A stretch of DNA of 64,000 nucleotides, taken from positions 1-64,000 of the forward strand of contig JAFCMP010000064.1 of NCBI GenBank assembly GCA_017506865.1, in the 5' to 3' direction. Positions within the stretch are counted from its first letter, which is position 1, and each line of letters opens with the position of its first letter. The notes under the pieces were generated by a model. The model saw only the letters and a list, made by a program, of their open reading frames with translations, was not told the DNA's origin and made no database searches. This document shows positions 19,835-30,870 of the stretch, one piece after another. Source of the DNA: Tribonema minus (lineage: Eukaryota > Sar > Xanthophyceae > Tribonematales > Tribonemataceae). Position numbers and translations under genes: made by a program.

Positions 19835-20059
19835 CTCGAATGCATATTCGCAGTGCACGGGGACCCTGGGGTCATCGGTCGCGTGCATCTCCAGCGTAAC
19901 CGCCACCGCCGTCAGGGCCGCGACGTAACAGATGAGCAGCGCGCCGCCGATGCGACGCCAGGGGGCCCAGTGGGGGTTTATCGCATTGACTGCGTTGGCG
20001 CGTAAGAAGAGGTGCAGGAAGGCCAGCGCGTTGCTGGTGTTGCGCATCACTAGCCACGC
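19835..20059 (-). CDS. Polytopic membrane protein, internal exon
   Basis: A 225-bp (75-codon) exon bounded by a good acceptor (CTCGCCGCGCAG) and donor (GAG|GTAACT). It reads AWLVMRNTSNALAFLHLFLR, then ANAVNAINPHWAPWRRIGGA, then a strongly hydrophobic helix (LLICYVAALTAVAVTL) and a polar end with PRVPVHCEYAFE. Both splice sites and the open frame agree. A loop Cys and an NTS glycosylation sequon are present. No family recognised. Confidence 0.55.
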
Positions 20060-20610
20060 CTGCGCGGCGAGGATTGGGCGCATGGAAAAGAAAACACGGC
20101 AGTTTAGCATCATCGACGACGCCTGGTGACTGAGCACCACCAGCCACGCCTGTGTAGTAGCGCAGTGCTGAGATTAGGGATGCAGAGCGTATGGCGTTTG
20201 GGCATCAGCGAGTGCGCGTTGGGGATGCAGCCATGCCTGAGCAATGGGGGTGGGGCGCATGGAGGATAAAAACAGCAGTTGAGCATCATCGACGGCGCCT
20301 GGTGACTGAGCACCACCAGCCACGCCTGTAGGGCAGTGCCAAGATTCGGAATGTGGCGCGTGTGCATGCAGCAGTTGAGCATCACTAGGTAGACCTGGCG
20401 ATTGAGCATCACCAGTTCCAGTTGCACCGTGCACGTATTATAACGATGTACGAAATACAACAGTTGAGCATCAGCAGGGAATTTTGAGCATCAAAAGCTA
20501 CGCCTGAGCGAAGCCAATTGGTGGGGGTGGCGTGCACAAACACGCGCGGAGCAGTTGAGCATCACCATCGACATCCGAGCATCACCAGCCACGCCTGTGA
20601 GCAATGCCCA
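20040..20610 (-). repeat. Degenerate array of exon-start echoes
   Basis: The acceptor-plus-exon start of the 19,835-20,059 exon (minus strand CAGGCGTGGCT..TG) recurs at about 20,130-20,155, 20,310-20,330 and 20,590-20,600, embedded in variable repeats sharing CAGTTGAGCATCA. The array lies directly upstream of the real exon and looks like local exon-end duplication. Confidence 0.6.
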
Positions 20611-20998
20611 AAATGTGTATATACTTCGAAGTATGAAAACGAATCAAAAGATCGTAGAGCTCTACGTGACAAGGGATGGTTAGCAGCAACTGCCTTCCAC
20701 CAGTAACCTTGGTCCCCGCTGCTGCAGTCATTGGCCACGAGTCAAACAGGGCCAATATTTCCACAGGAGCCGAAAGACTTCTGTGTGCAAGCTTTTAGCA
20801 TTCGAGGCATTCGTGTTCCGTATGGAAAGGTCTCACGCGTTCGGTGGGCCAGCTTCGGCTGGTGGCCGAACATAGGCGGTTCTCTAGACCTGAGCACTGA
20901 TTCGATGACGTGGCCTTGCTTGTAGGACCACAACCAGTCTTTCAGTCACCCAAAGTTACTCAAATGTAGGCCCCGACAACATCATCGTACGTACGCAC

Positions 20999-21097
20999 CT
21001 TGAAGTCCGCGCAGCTGCCCATGTCGCTGGCCGTGTCAACGTAGAAGAGGCAGAGCTGGTAGACGCAGTACGTGGCGCTGATGCACTGAGGCCAGGC
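20999..21097 (-). CDS. Membrane-protein exon, third tandem copy (possibly decayed)
   Basis: Codes SATYCVYQLCLFYVDTASDM and GSCADFK before a GTGCGT donor. The 5' part is out of step with the other copies, so this one may not be used. Confidence 0.4.
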
Positions 21098-21128
21098 TGA
21101 ACTTCAACATATGACCCTACCGACGCAC

Positions 21129-21226
21129 CATGAAGTCCGCGCAGCTGCCGACGTCGCTGGCCGTGTCGATGTAGTAGAAACAGAGCTGGTAGACGCAGTA
21201 CGTGGCGCTGAGCGCGTAGGCCAGGC
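21129..21226 (-). CDS. Membrane-protein exon, second tandem copy
   Basis: Codes LAYALSATYCVYQLCFYYID and TASDVGSCADFM, ending at a GTGCGT donor. Nearly identical to the 3' two-thirds of the exon at 21,282-21,446, with a weak acceptor. Confidence 0.5.
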
Positions 21227-21281
21227 TTTGAACTTAGAAACCAACTTCAGCATACAATTTTGTGCGACTCTACTTTCTCAC

Positions 21282-21446
21282 CATGAAGTCCGCGCAGCTG
21301 CCCACGTCGCTGGCCGTGTCTATGTAGTAGAAGCAGAGCTGGTAGATGCAGTAGGTCGCGCTGAGCGTTGATGCCAGGCAGCCGGTGCACGATATTGCGT
21401 TGCGCATGTGGCGCGCCGCGACGCGTGCCGCAAAGAACCATCCCGT
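21282..21446 (-). CDS. Membrane-protein exon, first tandem copy
   Basis: 165 bp (55 codons) after a TTCTTATCAG acceptor and before a GTGAGA donor: TGWFFAARVAARHMRNAISC, TGCLASTLSATYCIYQLCFY and YIDTASDVGSCADFM. It has a hydrophobic, Cys-containing segment. Two further copies follow at 21,129 and 20,999, an arrangement seen in genes with mutually exclusive exons but equally in decaying tandem duplicates. The downstream exons of the same inferred gene are at 19,835 and below. Confidence 0.55.
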
Positions 21447-23713
21447 CTGATAAGAAGAGAAATGTGGACCATGATGAGAAGAAAAACATGCGGCGCGCAT
21501 ACAAGTGGTCGTCTGGAGCGGGCGTGAGCATTGACCGCAGGGGACACGACCGCACTTAGGGCTAGGGTTGACATTAGGTTCGGGTGACGCGGCTATTTAG
21601 CAGCCCCTGTGGCCGGACCTCAGCCACTTGCTTGATGAACTCTCTCTGTCCGGCCTCAAGCAAGTTCAGGTTCTTCAGATTGGATGTGAAGAAGCAGAAA
21701 AGTTCAATCTACAAGTGCGGAGCACTGCATGGCGATAGCATATGAGGTGAGATGGTGACGGTCTGCCGGTGCCACGCATGCAGCCCATGTGCGAGCAATG
21801 CTCAATGCTCAAGGCGAGGCGGGCATGTATGTATGCATGACAAGGCATGTGACACTTCGCGCGTGTGCGAGCAGCGTGAGTGTGCTGGGGAGCGGCTCAT
21901 GGTGAGTTGCGTACGGTCTGCTGCTGCAATGCATACCCAATTGAATTTGAAGTGCGAAGACAGTCATCTGCACACATGCTGCAACTGACTCTGACCGCCT
22001 GACCGTGTCAACCGCTACGCAACTCGCACGTTGTCATGCTGTGTTCACGCGCCAGCGCACCTGCACGGCGATGGTGGTCGAAATTGACAATCCCGTCACC
22101 TCCAGCAGCTCCTGGAAAGCCGTGTAACCCATCCTCAGTGCTCAGCCAACAGCAGCGCTCAGCTCCAAACGTGCTGCCACAGTTGATTAACAGCGGCCAA
22201 GCAGCAGCAGCTTGTTAATCACCCCTCCGAAGTGGGGCGAATTCGAGCTGGGCTGGCTCCGAGGCTGCTTTCAGGAGGGCATGCACGCTGTCCTGCAGTT
22301 GCGCACGTCAACATGCAGGGTGGAGTGAGCACCGTTTACGCACAGCGATGATGATTGAGTGCCTGGACGGAGGTGTGCAACGGCAGTGGCCAAGAAATAA
22401 TGACAGTCTTATAACACTTTTTCTGTGATTGCTATGACTGCGCCATGGTTTGAGTGCCATCTAATTGAAAGAGCTCAGCGCACAGTCATCGCTATGAGGA
22501 CATCAAAATTGGCAATGAAGAAAGCTGCGTCGATGAGTCTTCAAGCTGGATCTAGCAAACGAACAGGTGTGCGCCGTCCTGCGTAGACGTAGCTCAGATG
22601 ATTGCTACACGACAGAGCCGAGCTCTCAGCTGCGCAGGCAGCAGCAGCAGCAGTGCAAGAGACGCCCAGAAACTCACGCAGCAGCAGCGCTGCGTTGAGC
22701 CTTGGACAGCACAAGCACACTAGTGTCTGCGCACAGCTATCCACTACGCTGCTGTACATTGGGTGACGATCAAGGCTGTACTGTAGCGTCATTCCCCACG
22801 TGTTTACTACTGCCACTCGCTTTTTTCAGCTGATGTGTCCTGCTTGCCCCGCGCCTCAGCGTACGCTCAAACGACTTGAAGTCCGCGTGGATGCAAGGCA
22901 CCACTGATGCGTATATGTTGATCCGCCTCTCACACCACGCGTTGCACGCCAGCCCGGTGCAGCGAGGCGCCAAGCCAACCAAGCGCACACAGATTTTTCG
23001 TTTTACGACTTACCCGCTTGCCAATGCTGCTGATAAAGCCGCTAAAGCTGCGGCTAGGTCGCGTGTCGCAGGCGCGCCACAGTCCTCCCTCCTTCCTGGC
23101 ACACGCAGCTCCGCGACAGGCCGAAGTGTCTTTCTGGGCAGCAGAGATTGGTTTCTGTGTGCGACCGTGTGTGCGCGAGAGAGTCCGCTTGCAGCTGGCA
23201 GGCAAGATAAGGCGCCCCCGTCTGTAGGCACGCGACACGGGCTGCTCGCCTGCAAATCCCGCACGACCCGCCCAACAAACGCCAAGCGCAGCGAACAACG
23301 CCCTCGTGGCACACTGGTTGTGCTGTGGCATCAGATGGTTATGGTTTTGAAGTTGGTCACGAGTTGCCCCACCACGGTCGCGAGAACGACATGGCAGGAG
23401 AGGTGTGCGACGGCGTTGATAGTACAGTTGCATTTTATCATGTGAGCGCTGATAGGGATATTGTTTGGCGACCATCAGCAAGTTGTTCCGATGAAGCGCT
23501 TGCCTACTGAAATTGTCTACTGAAAGCACCGCGCCTCTCTGTTTGGCAGCACCAAAACAGGATGATGTAGACCGCTCAGCGATTCGGCAGAGACGTGCTG
23601 AGCGCACTTGAAGTCTCACTGCACCCTCAGGCCTTGCTCTACACCCTTGTCGTAATGGGTTCACCTCGCTGCTCATGCTCATGCTGCCTCTTTTATGTTC
23701 TCTGGCGCTCGCT
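21447..23713. other. Inter-exon region of the membrane-protein locus
   Basis: No confident gene. A minus-strand stretch at about 22,850-22,960 reads GLACNAWCERRINIYASVVP and HADFKSFERTLRRG, and one at about 23,010-23,060 ends at a perfect GTAAGT donor. Both could be further exons of the membrane-protein gene, but acceptors and frames do not agree well enough to call. A short GCA repeat lies near 22,625-22,650. Confidence 0.35.
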
Positions 23714-24283
23714 CAGGTCATGACGATATGGGCGGAGGTGAAGGAAGTGGCGCGCATCGTAATTGTCCCTGTGGCCATCTCTGGGGGGGTTTGATCCTTG
23801 GGCAACGCCGCTTGCCCAGGGGCGACACCCGCTCGCCAGGACAACCTCCACCTCGCATTCGAGGGAACTATGACGAACCCCTGCGACTCCCCGTCCAGCT
23901 TGAGGTGCAGTTCCCACCGCTGACGGGGCGTATCGAAATTTTCGCCGTCAGATTCCCGGCGCGGGCAGCGAGCAGCAAGCGCGTGTGAGAGCATGCGGCG
24001 CTGGTCGTGCCGCCGGAAATCTGACGCGAACCTTCTCGTTACGCCGTCAGCGGTGTGAACTGCACCTCGAGCTGGGCGGGAAGTCGCAGCGGATTCGTCA
24101 TGGTTCCCTCGAATGTCAAGTGGAGGTTGCCCTGGGCGAGCGGGGTAGTGCCCTGCGCGAGCGGCGTGTTGCTGAGGGTGGTGCCTAGGTTGATCCCCCA
24201 AGGACCGAAAGACCCCCATAGAAGCCAGAGGGACAAGTACGATGCGCGCCACATCCTTCACCTCCTCCCATATCGTCATCACC
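23714..24283. repeat. Inverted duplication of a membrane-protein exon
   Basis: The plus strand after CTCGCTCAG (23,717 onward) and the minus strand after CATCCTCTCAG (24,283 downward) encode the same module: VMTIWxEVKxVARIV followed by a hydrophobic segment, a PLAQG-like patch and PLRLPxQLEVQF. The two arms meet near 23,990. The minus-strand arm keeps the sense of the neighbouring gene. The arms are clearly diverged. Confidence 0.65.
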
Positions 24284-25959
24284 TGAGAGGATGCCAGAGA
24301 AAATGATTAAGCAGCAGGTGTGAGTCCATCTGCCATAAAGTGAGGGCGGACTCCAGAAACAGGCCTGACAGCTAGGGTACTGTAGAATGAGGGACTCAGA
24401 TTAATGCGCCTCCCAGTCGCTGAGTGGGGTGCATCACCCTTTAGTGCTACTATTCAGGCGGGGGATGCACAGGGTGGAGACCGCAAAGGTAGCGCGATCG
24501 CACGAGCCTAGGTCTAAGGGGGATAAACATAGTATCACACAGCAATCCGAGACAGTGCTGCGCCCTGCAGTAGCGTCTTGCTGTGGTGCTCTAGCATTTA
24601 CGCCCTCAAAGTGTTGTTACCACATATGATAGTATGCTCTGTATGCAGGCTTTGTCTGCCTGAAATCTACCCGCACGCTTCACTTGCGTGATGCCACAAC
24701 AGCTGACGATTCAAAGTGACGCACACACCTCCAGAGAACTCGATGCATACACGCAAGAACACTGTATGCCATGCATGCGTTGACGCAATCATTGTGTCGC
24801 CATGAAGTCAGACCTGGACAGATTTGGTCGCTGCAGCCAAAAGATAGCATGGCCGCACTCAGGCCTGCATTGAGGGTGTCTGTACTGCATCGCAAATTTC
24901 CAGTGCGGTATCGTAGTAATGGCAGATCTGTGCTGGCCGCCACGGCTCCAGCAGCTTGAAGAAGTTCTGCTCCAGATAGACCAGTCCCGTGTCAGACCGG
25001 CGGTGTGTTCGTCATCACAAGAAACAGCGACGCAATCTACCTGCAGGCACAGATGTTTGGACATGAGGTATGCCACTTGCATATGCAAAGAGAGCCGTCT
25101 GCACATGGCCGTCCTGAAATGACGGGTACAACACATTGTACAACAAACACAACCGTTGACGACGCTCCGCGTCACCTTGTCCATCACAACAGAGTGTTGG
25201 AGAAAACACGCGCGCACGCCATACATATGCGCGCACCAAATGCACCAAGTGACGGCACCAGCATCGCAACGAGCAGAGCAGGCAGTGGTCATAGAGAGGG
25301 CGATGACACAGTGAAGTAGTCAGACATGCCATTGGTGTGCGCGTTGATGTGCAGGCTTCACTGCTTCAAAGCCGCTCTATTGCGCGAGCAGACAAACCAT
25401 AAATGGCTGCGCAAGAGCTGACCCTAGACAAGGCAAGCCCACGTCTAGGCAGGCCATAGGTAAGCTTTGCAGTCTCGCACTGAATGCCAGACCGCAGGAC
25501 CACCTTACTCAGCTGGCCCAAGGGAGTTTAACAGCAGGGTACATTGAGATGGATTGTGGGCTGGTGGCGCACATGGGCCGCAACGCGCAGTGCGCGCGGG
25601 TTCTGCGTGCAAGCAGCGCGGATCTGAGTGCGCATGCGCACACCATCTTGAAGGCGCTTCTCTGAGAGCAAATTACCACAACAAATAAACAACGCGCATC
25701 CGCCACACTTCGCGCTTCCTGCCACAGAGTAATCTCTACAGGGCAGCACCGTGACGGCCAAAGCCGTAAGCTACATCTGGCACCTGTCACTTGCCTGCAG
25801 ATGCACCATGATCATCACCGGCGCTGGCAGTGTCAGCCGCAATGCAGCACGCCTACCACAGAGCGGGCGGCACGACTAGCGTTGTATGCTTGCGTACGCG
25901 GGTGCGTCTGCAGCTCGTCTGCCGCGCCGGAGCTTTACTGCGGACCCCGTCATCGTCGC

Positions 25960-26180
25960 CATTGGGACCCGTCCGCAGTGCAAACTTCACCTCGAGTTTG
26001 GCCGGCAGGCGCAGTGGATTGCTGATGGTGCCATTGAAAGCGTGCTGTAGGCTGTGACTGAAGTTGCCCTGGGCAAGCGGAGTACTGCCCAGTGATCGAA
26101 AACCCCCAAAGATGGCCAGAGGCAGTAGCACAATCTCCGCCACAACCTTGATCTCCCTCCAGATGGTCATGACTTGAGGG
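25960..26180 (-). CDS. Membrane-protein exon (VMTIW module), third copy
   Basis: The minus-strand frame reads VMTIWREIKVVAEIVLLPLA, IFGGFRSLGSTPLAQGNFSH, SLQHAFNGTISNPLRLPAKL and EVKF. It has one hydrophobic helix and an NGT sequon. It is the best-preserved of three copies (others at 23.7 and 24.2 kb), although the base before its start is AAG instead of CAG. It may be the N-terminal part of the polytopic membrane protein whose later exons lie at 18-21 kb. The link is positional only. Confidence 0.45.
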
Positions 26181-26357
26181 ATCGTGCACGCGAGAAGAAG
26201 AGGCAGCAGGGGCGACGTGAACCCATTTCTGATAACAGTTGTGTTGGCGCGAACCGCAAAAAGAGGCCTCACAAGGTAAAGTGAGGGACATGCAAGGCCG
26301 GTCAGCACGCCTGACAACTGCCTCGGAGCTGCTGATTGGTCTGCATCACCTTTGTGC

Positions 26358-26463
26358 TGGCGGAGGCCGCAAAGGCGGAGCCAGCCTAAGTCGCTCACAA
26401 GGGGGGAATGCTTGGCGGAGGCCGCAAAGGTGGCGCCAGCCTAAGTCGCTCACAAGGGGGGAA
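26358..26463. repeat. 55-bp tandem repeat, two copies
   Basis: Each copy contains GGCGGAGGCCGCAAAGG and CCAGCCTAAGTCGCTCACAA followed by GGGGGGAAT. Confidence 0.9.
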
Positions 26464-27174
26464 TAAACACACACACGCGGCGATCCGAGACAGTCCTGCG
26501 CTCCTTTCATAGCTGCAGAGCCCAGCAGTGCTGGCCGTGTGCTCGCGCACAAGTAGCCAAGCGAGAAGCATCGGGACAACAACCAGGGGTGTGATGGTGT
26601 CGCCAGGCAGACACGTCCCCATCGGCGCGGCGCTCACGTGCTGGAAGTTGCCACTTGCAATACACACCGATGCTCACCTCCTTCTGTGTTGTTCTTCGCA
26701 AGGTGCGGTACGTCGGTCAATGACAGTCAGCGGCCGCAGATGGTGTCTCAATGCCACGGCAGATCTGGGAAATGAGAACCCCACCAACCAACTGCATGCA
26801 ATCGTCAAACTTCAAGAGCCACTCCCTTGACCCCTAATTGGTCACAGTCTGTGCTGCACGAGTGCTGCACCTGCCGTGCATCAGCTGCCATTATGCAAAG
26901 AGGTGGAGGCGCATGTCGGTGCTGTCGTTTTCTGCTCCACGTTTCCCACGTTTATTTACTGACTGTCAAACGTGCAACGTGGGCATGCAGATTCATGATG
27001 ACACTGTCGTATATACACTGACGTATGGCAGCACGTGATTGTTGACTTGGCTGTTTTAACAGCATCAGGTAGCAACAGCAGCGTTATAAGATTTCATTGA
27101 CACTTAATGTTGTTGCCATGTGTGGTATGTTGTGTAGGCGTCGTCTGCTTAGAATCCACTCGCACACTGCTCTT

Positions 27175-27565
27175 GTAGTGAGGCAACCCTAGGCGGAGCA
27201 GTAGTTGAAGTAGGGCTTGCATTGCGAATGCCTTTTGTGCAGTAATCAGACACGACTTTAACCTTCAACATGGCACAGCTTCTTCTGCTTCTACCTGTTT
27301 AGCCACGCTTGCATATCAGGGTGATATTGCACTTGGGGAGGGCGCTCCGGTCCACCTCCCACGGCACCAGGCAGTGGGCATTTCCGGCTGTTTCAAGTCA
27401 AGGTTGAGACTGGGTCTCACACACTTTCACCCTCTGTGGTTGGCACACCACCACAATGGCGATCTCGGCAGGACACGAACCTGCAGCCTTCAGCTTCGGA
27501 GACTGAAACTCTATCCATTGAGCCGTACAGGTCGAAATGCGTTGCATTGACCACCTGGGCGCACA
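27175..27565 (-). mobile_element. 391-bp non-autonomous element with tRNA-like promoter and 5-bp target-site duplication
   Basis: Minus-strand ends are TGTGCGCCCAGG... and ...CCTCACTAC. Flanked by CTCTT at 27,170-27,174 and 27,566-27,570. The related segment at about 24,665-24,690 is an empty site, reading through the same flanks without the insert. A tRNA-Arg(CCG)-like body lies about 32 bp from its 5' end. Both ends are shared with the 2.95-kb element at 43,258-46,210. It resembles a tRNA SINE by its Pol III boxes, but the fixed 5-bp duplications and sharp ends are not typical of LINE-mobilised SINEs. Confidence 0.8.
27460..27533 (-). tRNA. tRNA-Arg(CCG)-like sequence inside the 391-bp element
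   Basis: On the minus strand: D arm GCTC/GAGT with A-box-like GGCTCAATGGAT; anticodon stem TCAGT/GCTGA closing loop CTCCGAA (anticodon CCG, plus-strand 27,497-27,499); T arm GCAGG-TTCGTGT-CCTGC with B-box GGTTCGTGTCC. The acceptor stem pairs only about 4 of 7 and one or two extra bases sit before the D arm. So it looks like a tRNA-derived Pol III promoter, less likely a working tRNA gene. Confidence 0.65.
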
Positions 27566-28089
27566 CTCTTTGCGTGATGCCACGACAGGCACAGGAGATA
27601 TAAAGTGATGCAGCACACACCTCTAGAAAACTCAACGCATACCTGCAAAAACGCTGTGTGCCATGCATGGACGCGACCTTTTGTCAAAGTTGAGAAGTTT
27701 TGGGACTGTCCGGTCCATGACGTGTGCATAGTTTGGGGATATCAGGGGGTGGCGCAAATAGTTCCAGATTTTGAAGGGTTTTCGCGGGGTCAGTGTTGGG
27801 ATATCAAAGTGGCATGACACTAGTGCGGTAACTTGCACACCCGCTGCAACATAATGCACGCACTACTGGTCAACTCAACGGAAAGCGCGTGGACTACTGC
27901 GTCCATCACACTTCCACATCCACGCACTTGCCCGCCGCGGCGTGAAGTGTGTGCTCTAACACCACGGCACCGGCGGCATAGTCCTGCGGCATCAAGGCCT
28001 GCGTGTAAGACCCAAGACATCAACCGCAAGGCCTGCGGTAAGTGCCAAGTTATTAGGTGCGTGAGCTTGCTTGTTCCAGGACTAGAGTC

Positions 28090-28280
28090 GGCGTAGCCTT
28101 GGTCTGATCTGCAGTCTTCGACGCACGGATTGCTTACCGTGGCTCTTTCCTAGCTTGGGCGTTGGCGGTATCTGCAGTCTACCACGCAAAGACAGCGTGT
28201 CATGGCTCTTTCCTAGCTGTGGTGTTGGTCTTATCTGCACACTGCAACGCAAGGCCCGCTGAACATGGCTCTTACACGGC
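28090..28280. repeat. Tandem repeat of about 75 bp, three degenerate copies
   Basis: Recurring (T)ATCTGCAGTCT..ACGCA and TGGCTCTTTCCTAGCT segments. Confidence 0.7.
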
Positions 28281-28766
28281 CAAGCGGCAGCGGATCATCC
28301 GCAATCTTCAAGGCTAGCGCGGTTTGTGCTGGCACTTGAGGCAAGCGGTACACATCTGCACTCTATAAGGGACGCACTAAATGATGCACTCTGCAAATCT
28401 ACCGCTTCTTGTCTGCGCTTTACAAAGCCAGCGCTGTAGTCGCTGCACAGAGCAGCATCTTGGCTGCTCTACAGGACTATCCGCTCCCGAGCCTTATTGT
28501 GTGTGATCTGCAGCAGCCTGTGCTGCTGCTGCTGCCAGCTGTGGTGGTGCTGCTGCTGTTGTTGCTGTTGGTGTACTGTTGCTGCTGAGGGTGCTACTGC
28601 TGCTCACACCTTTTAGCTCTCGCACTTTGCAGGAGGGCTGACTGCTGGACCTATACCATACAGCCTAGGGCTATTGCTGCATGGTTTGACAGAGACAGAA
28701 CATCGTGTAGCCCTTGCACCTTGCAGGATGGATGCTGGATCTTCACCATGCAGGCCTAATGCATCA

Positions 28767-28954
28767 TTCACAACAATTTGTGGCACTCGCATGACAGGGC
28801 TGGCAGGACTGTTTTAAACGCTGCGCTAAGCAACACAGCAGAGGTACTGGCCTGCTGCTCATTCACAACAATTTGTAGCACTCGCATAACAGGGCTGGCA
28901 GGAGCTCTTCCAAACGCTGCGCTAAGCAACACAGCAAGAGTACTGGCCTGCTGC
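28767..28954. repeat. 94-bp tandem duplication
   Basis: Two adjacent copies share ATTCACAACAATTTGT, CAGGGCTGGCAGGA, AACGCTGCGCTAAGCAACAC and TACTGGCCTGCTGCTCAT. Confidence 0.9.
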
Positions 28955-29274
28955 TCATACTTTCGTCTCCTGCTGCTCTACCTTGCACAGGCCAAAAGAC
29001 TTGACAAGCTCTGCAGGACGGGACCAGCACATCAGAGCACTGCTTACAGGTCACCGTGAGCTGGTCGATGGTCGGTGTTGGCTTTCCTTAACACAGTGAA
29101 GCAGCACGCTAGTAGCGACCACATGAATTGCGCTAAAGCATTCTGCAAATGACAGCAGTGGCAATATTGCAAAACTTGTATACTGGATGGTCGTATTATG
29201 ATCACAACTCAATCGTATCAAGTGTGTCAGCTGCTGTCAGTGCGTGTTGTGGCTCCAGAGAACGCACAGGAACA

Positions 29275-30340
29275 TGGGGCACTTGCACATTGCAATTCTA
29301 GTGCTGCATATCCTGCAGGACTCTTGCTGCACATTTCAACACAGTCACAAATGTTGTAGATTTGCACCTTGCAGAGCTAATGCTGCACTTTGCTAATGCC
29401 AAGCTGCAAACTTAAACGCAGTCACAATAATTGGGGCACGTTTACATTGCAGGGATAATGCTGCACATCTTGCACGGGTTATGCTGCAAACGTCAACGCA
29501 GTCACAGTAATTAGGGCACTTGTACATTGCAGGGATAATGCTGAACAATCTTGCAAAGGCCATGCTGCTAACTTCAACGCAGTCACTCATGCTGTGGCTT
29601 TACACATTGCAGGGCTAATGCTGCACATCTCGCAAAGACTGTGCTGAAAACTTCAACACGGCTACAATAGGTGGGACACTTGCACATTGCAGGGCCAATG
29701 ATGCACACCTTGCACATTGCAGGGCCAATGCTGCACATCTCGCAAACTTCAACATGACTACAATAGGTGGGACACTTGCACATTGCAGGGTTAATGCTGC
29801 ACATCTTGCAACGGCTGTGCTGAAACTTCAACAAAGCTACAACAGTTGGGACACATTTTGCACATTGCAGGGCTACTGCTGCACATCTTGCAAAGGCTGT
29901 GCTGAAAACTTCAGCGCGGCTACAACAGATGGGACACTTGCACATTGCAGGGCTAATGATGCACATCTTGCACATTGCAGGGCTAATGCTGCACAGCTCG
30001 CAAAGGCTGTGCTGAAAACTTCAACATGGCTACAATAGGTGGGACACTTGCACATTGCAGGGCTAATGCTGCACATCTTGCAAAGGCTGTGCTGAAGCTA
30101 TAACACAGTTACAATAGTTGCGACAATTTCACATTGAAGGGCTAATGCTGCACATCTTGCAAAGGCTGTGCTGAAGCTTCAACACAGTTACAATAGTTGC
30201 GACTATTTCACATTGAAGGGCTAATGCTGCGCTTCTCGCAAAGGCTGTGCTGAAACTTCAACACAGTTACAATAGCTGGGACACTTTCATTGCAGGGATA
30301 ATGCTGCACATCTCACAAAACTTCAACACAGTCACAACAT
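29275..30340. repeat. Minisatellite with unit of about 85-110 bp, roughly ten copies
   Basis: Each copy has a GGGACACTTGCACATTGCAG-like box, GGGCTAATGCTGCACATCTT, GCAAAGGCTGTGCTGAAA and CTTCAACAC..GTTACAATAG. Copies become more uniform toward the right end. Confidence 0.85.
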
Positions 30341-30437
30341 GTATTGACGTTCATCCCTTGCAGGCTAGTGCTGGTATTATACAAGAGCTGCTGTTGACGC
30401 TGCACGCGCCATTGCATTGTCATCGCTCTCAGGCACC

Positions 30438-30653
30438 ATGTTGAGCGACATCGTGGGCAAAAACATGGCAGCTCGTGCCAGCAAGCACCTGTACGGGAGA
30501 GCCAAGACGCACTTCAGCACTCTTGTTCCCAATTGTAGTCCTGAGAATGTGGAGATTGGCATGAAAGAAGAGGCGAGAATTAAGGCGCTGGCGGTACCAT
30601 CGCGTCCGGTTGGCGAGACCTTCGACTTTGAAGAGTCCACAATCGAAAGCGAG
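30438..30653 (+). CDS. Unknown four-exon gene, exon 1
   Basis: Starts at ATG 30,438 (MLSDIVGKNMAARASKHLYG) and ends at a GAG|GTAAGC donor, 72 codons, phase 0. It is Lys/Arg- and Glu-rich with no domain recognised. A CTCTCAG just before the ATG leaves open an earlier exon. It splices in frame to 30,871. Confidence 0.65.
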
Positions 30654-30870
30654 GTAAGCTCAATTCGGCAACACCTCATTTTGCATCTGCATGCCATAGT
30701 GCACCTTCCCAACAAACTCAGCATTGCACATTGAACCGGTAACACATCTCCAGTGCTAGCAGCTTGAATCCAGCGTGCAGCTACCACATAACACTTGCTG
30801 GTATGTATACTACATCTGTACTCAAAGTTTGTACCTGACCATACACCTGTATCGCTCCTGTACTGTGCAG

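Larger units (their letters stand above)
25950..27690. repeat. Segmental duplication of about 24,000-24,800
   Basis: The two segments share, in the same order and orientation, the VMTIW exon, a GCATCACCTTT...CCGCAAAGG patch, a GATCCGAGACAGT patch and a TTGCGTGATGCCAC...CACACCTC...TGCCATGCATG stretch. This copy is longer because it contains extra tandem repeats and a 391-bp element that the other copy lacks. Confidence 0.65.
27566..30437. other. Minisatellite-rich region upstream of the four-exon gene
   Basis: No protein gene recognised. It holds three tandem arrays listed separately and a CTG/CTGTTG microsatellite near 28,515-28,590. A CTCTCAG directly before 30,433 could be the acceptor of the first listed exon, so part of this region may be an intron. 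Confidence 0.5.

Noticed and set aside
24789-25332. Overlapping 60-167-codon frames on both strands
   Set aside because: No recognisable domain, mutually overlapping, and ordinary non-coding composition.
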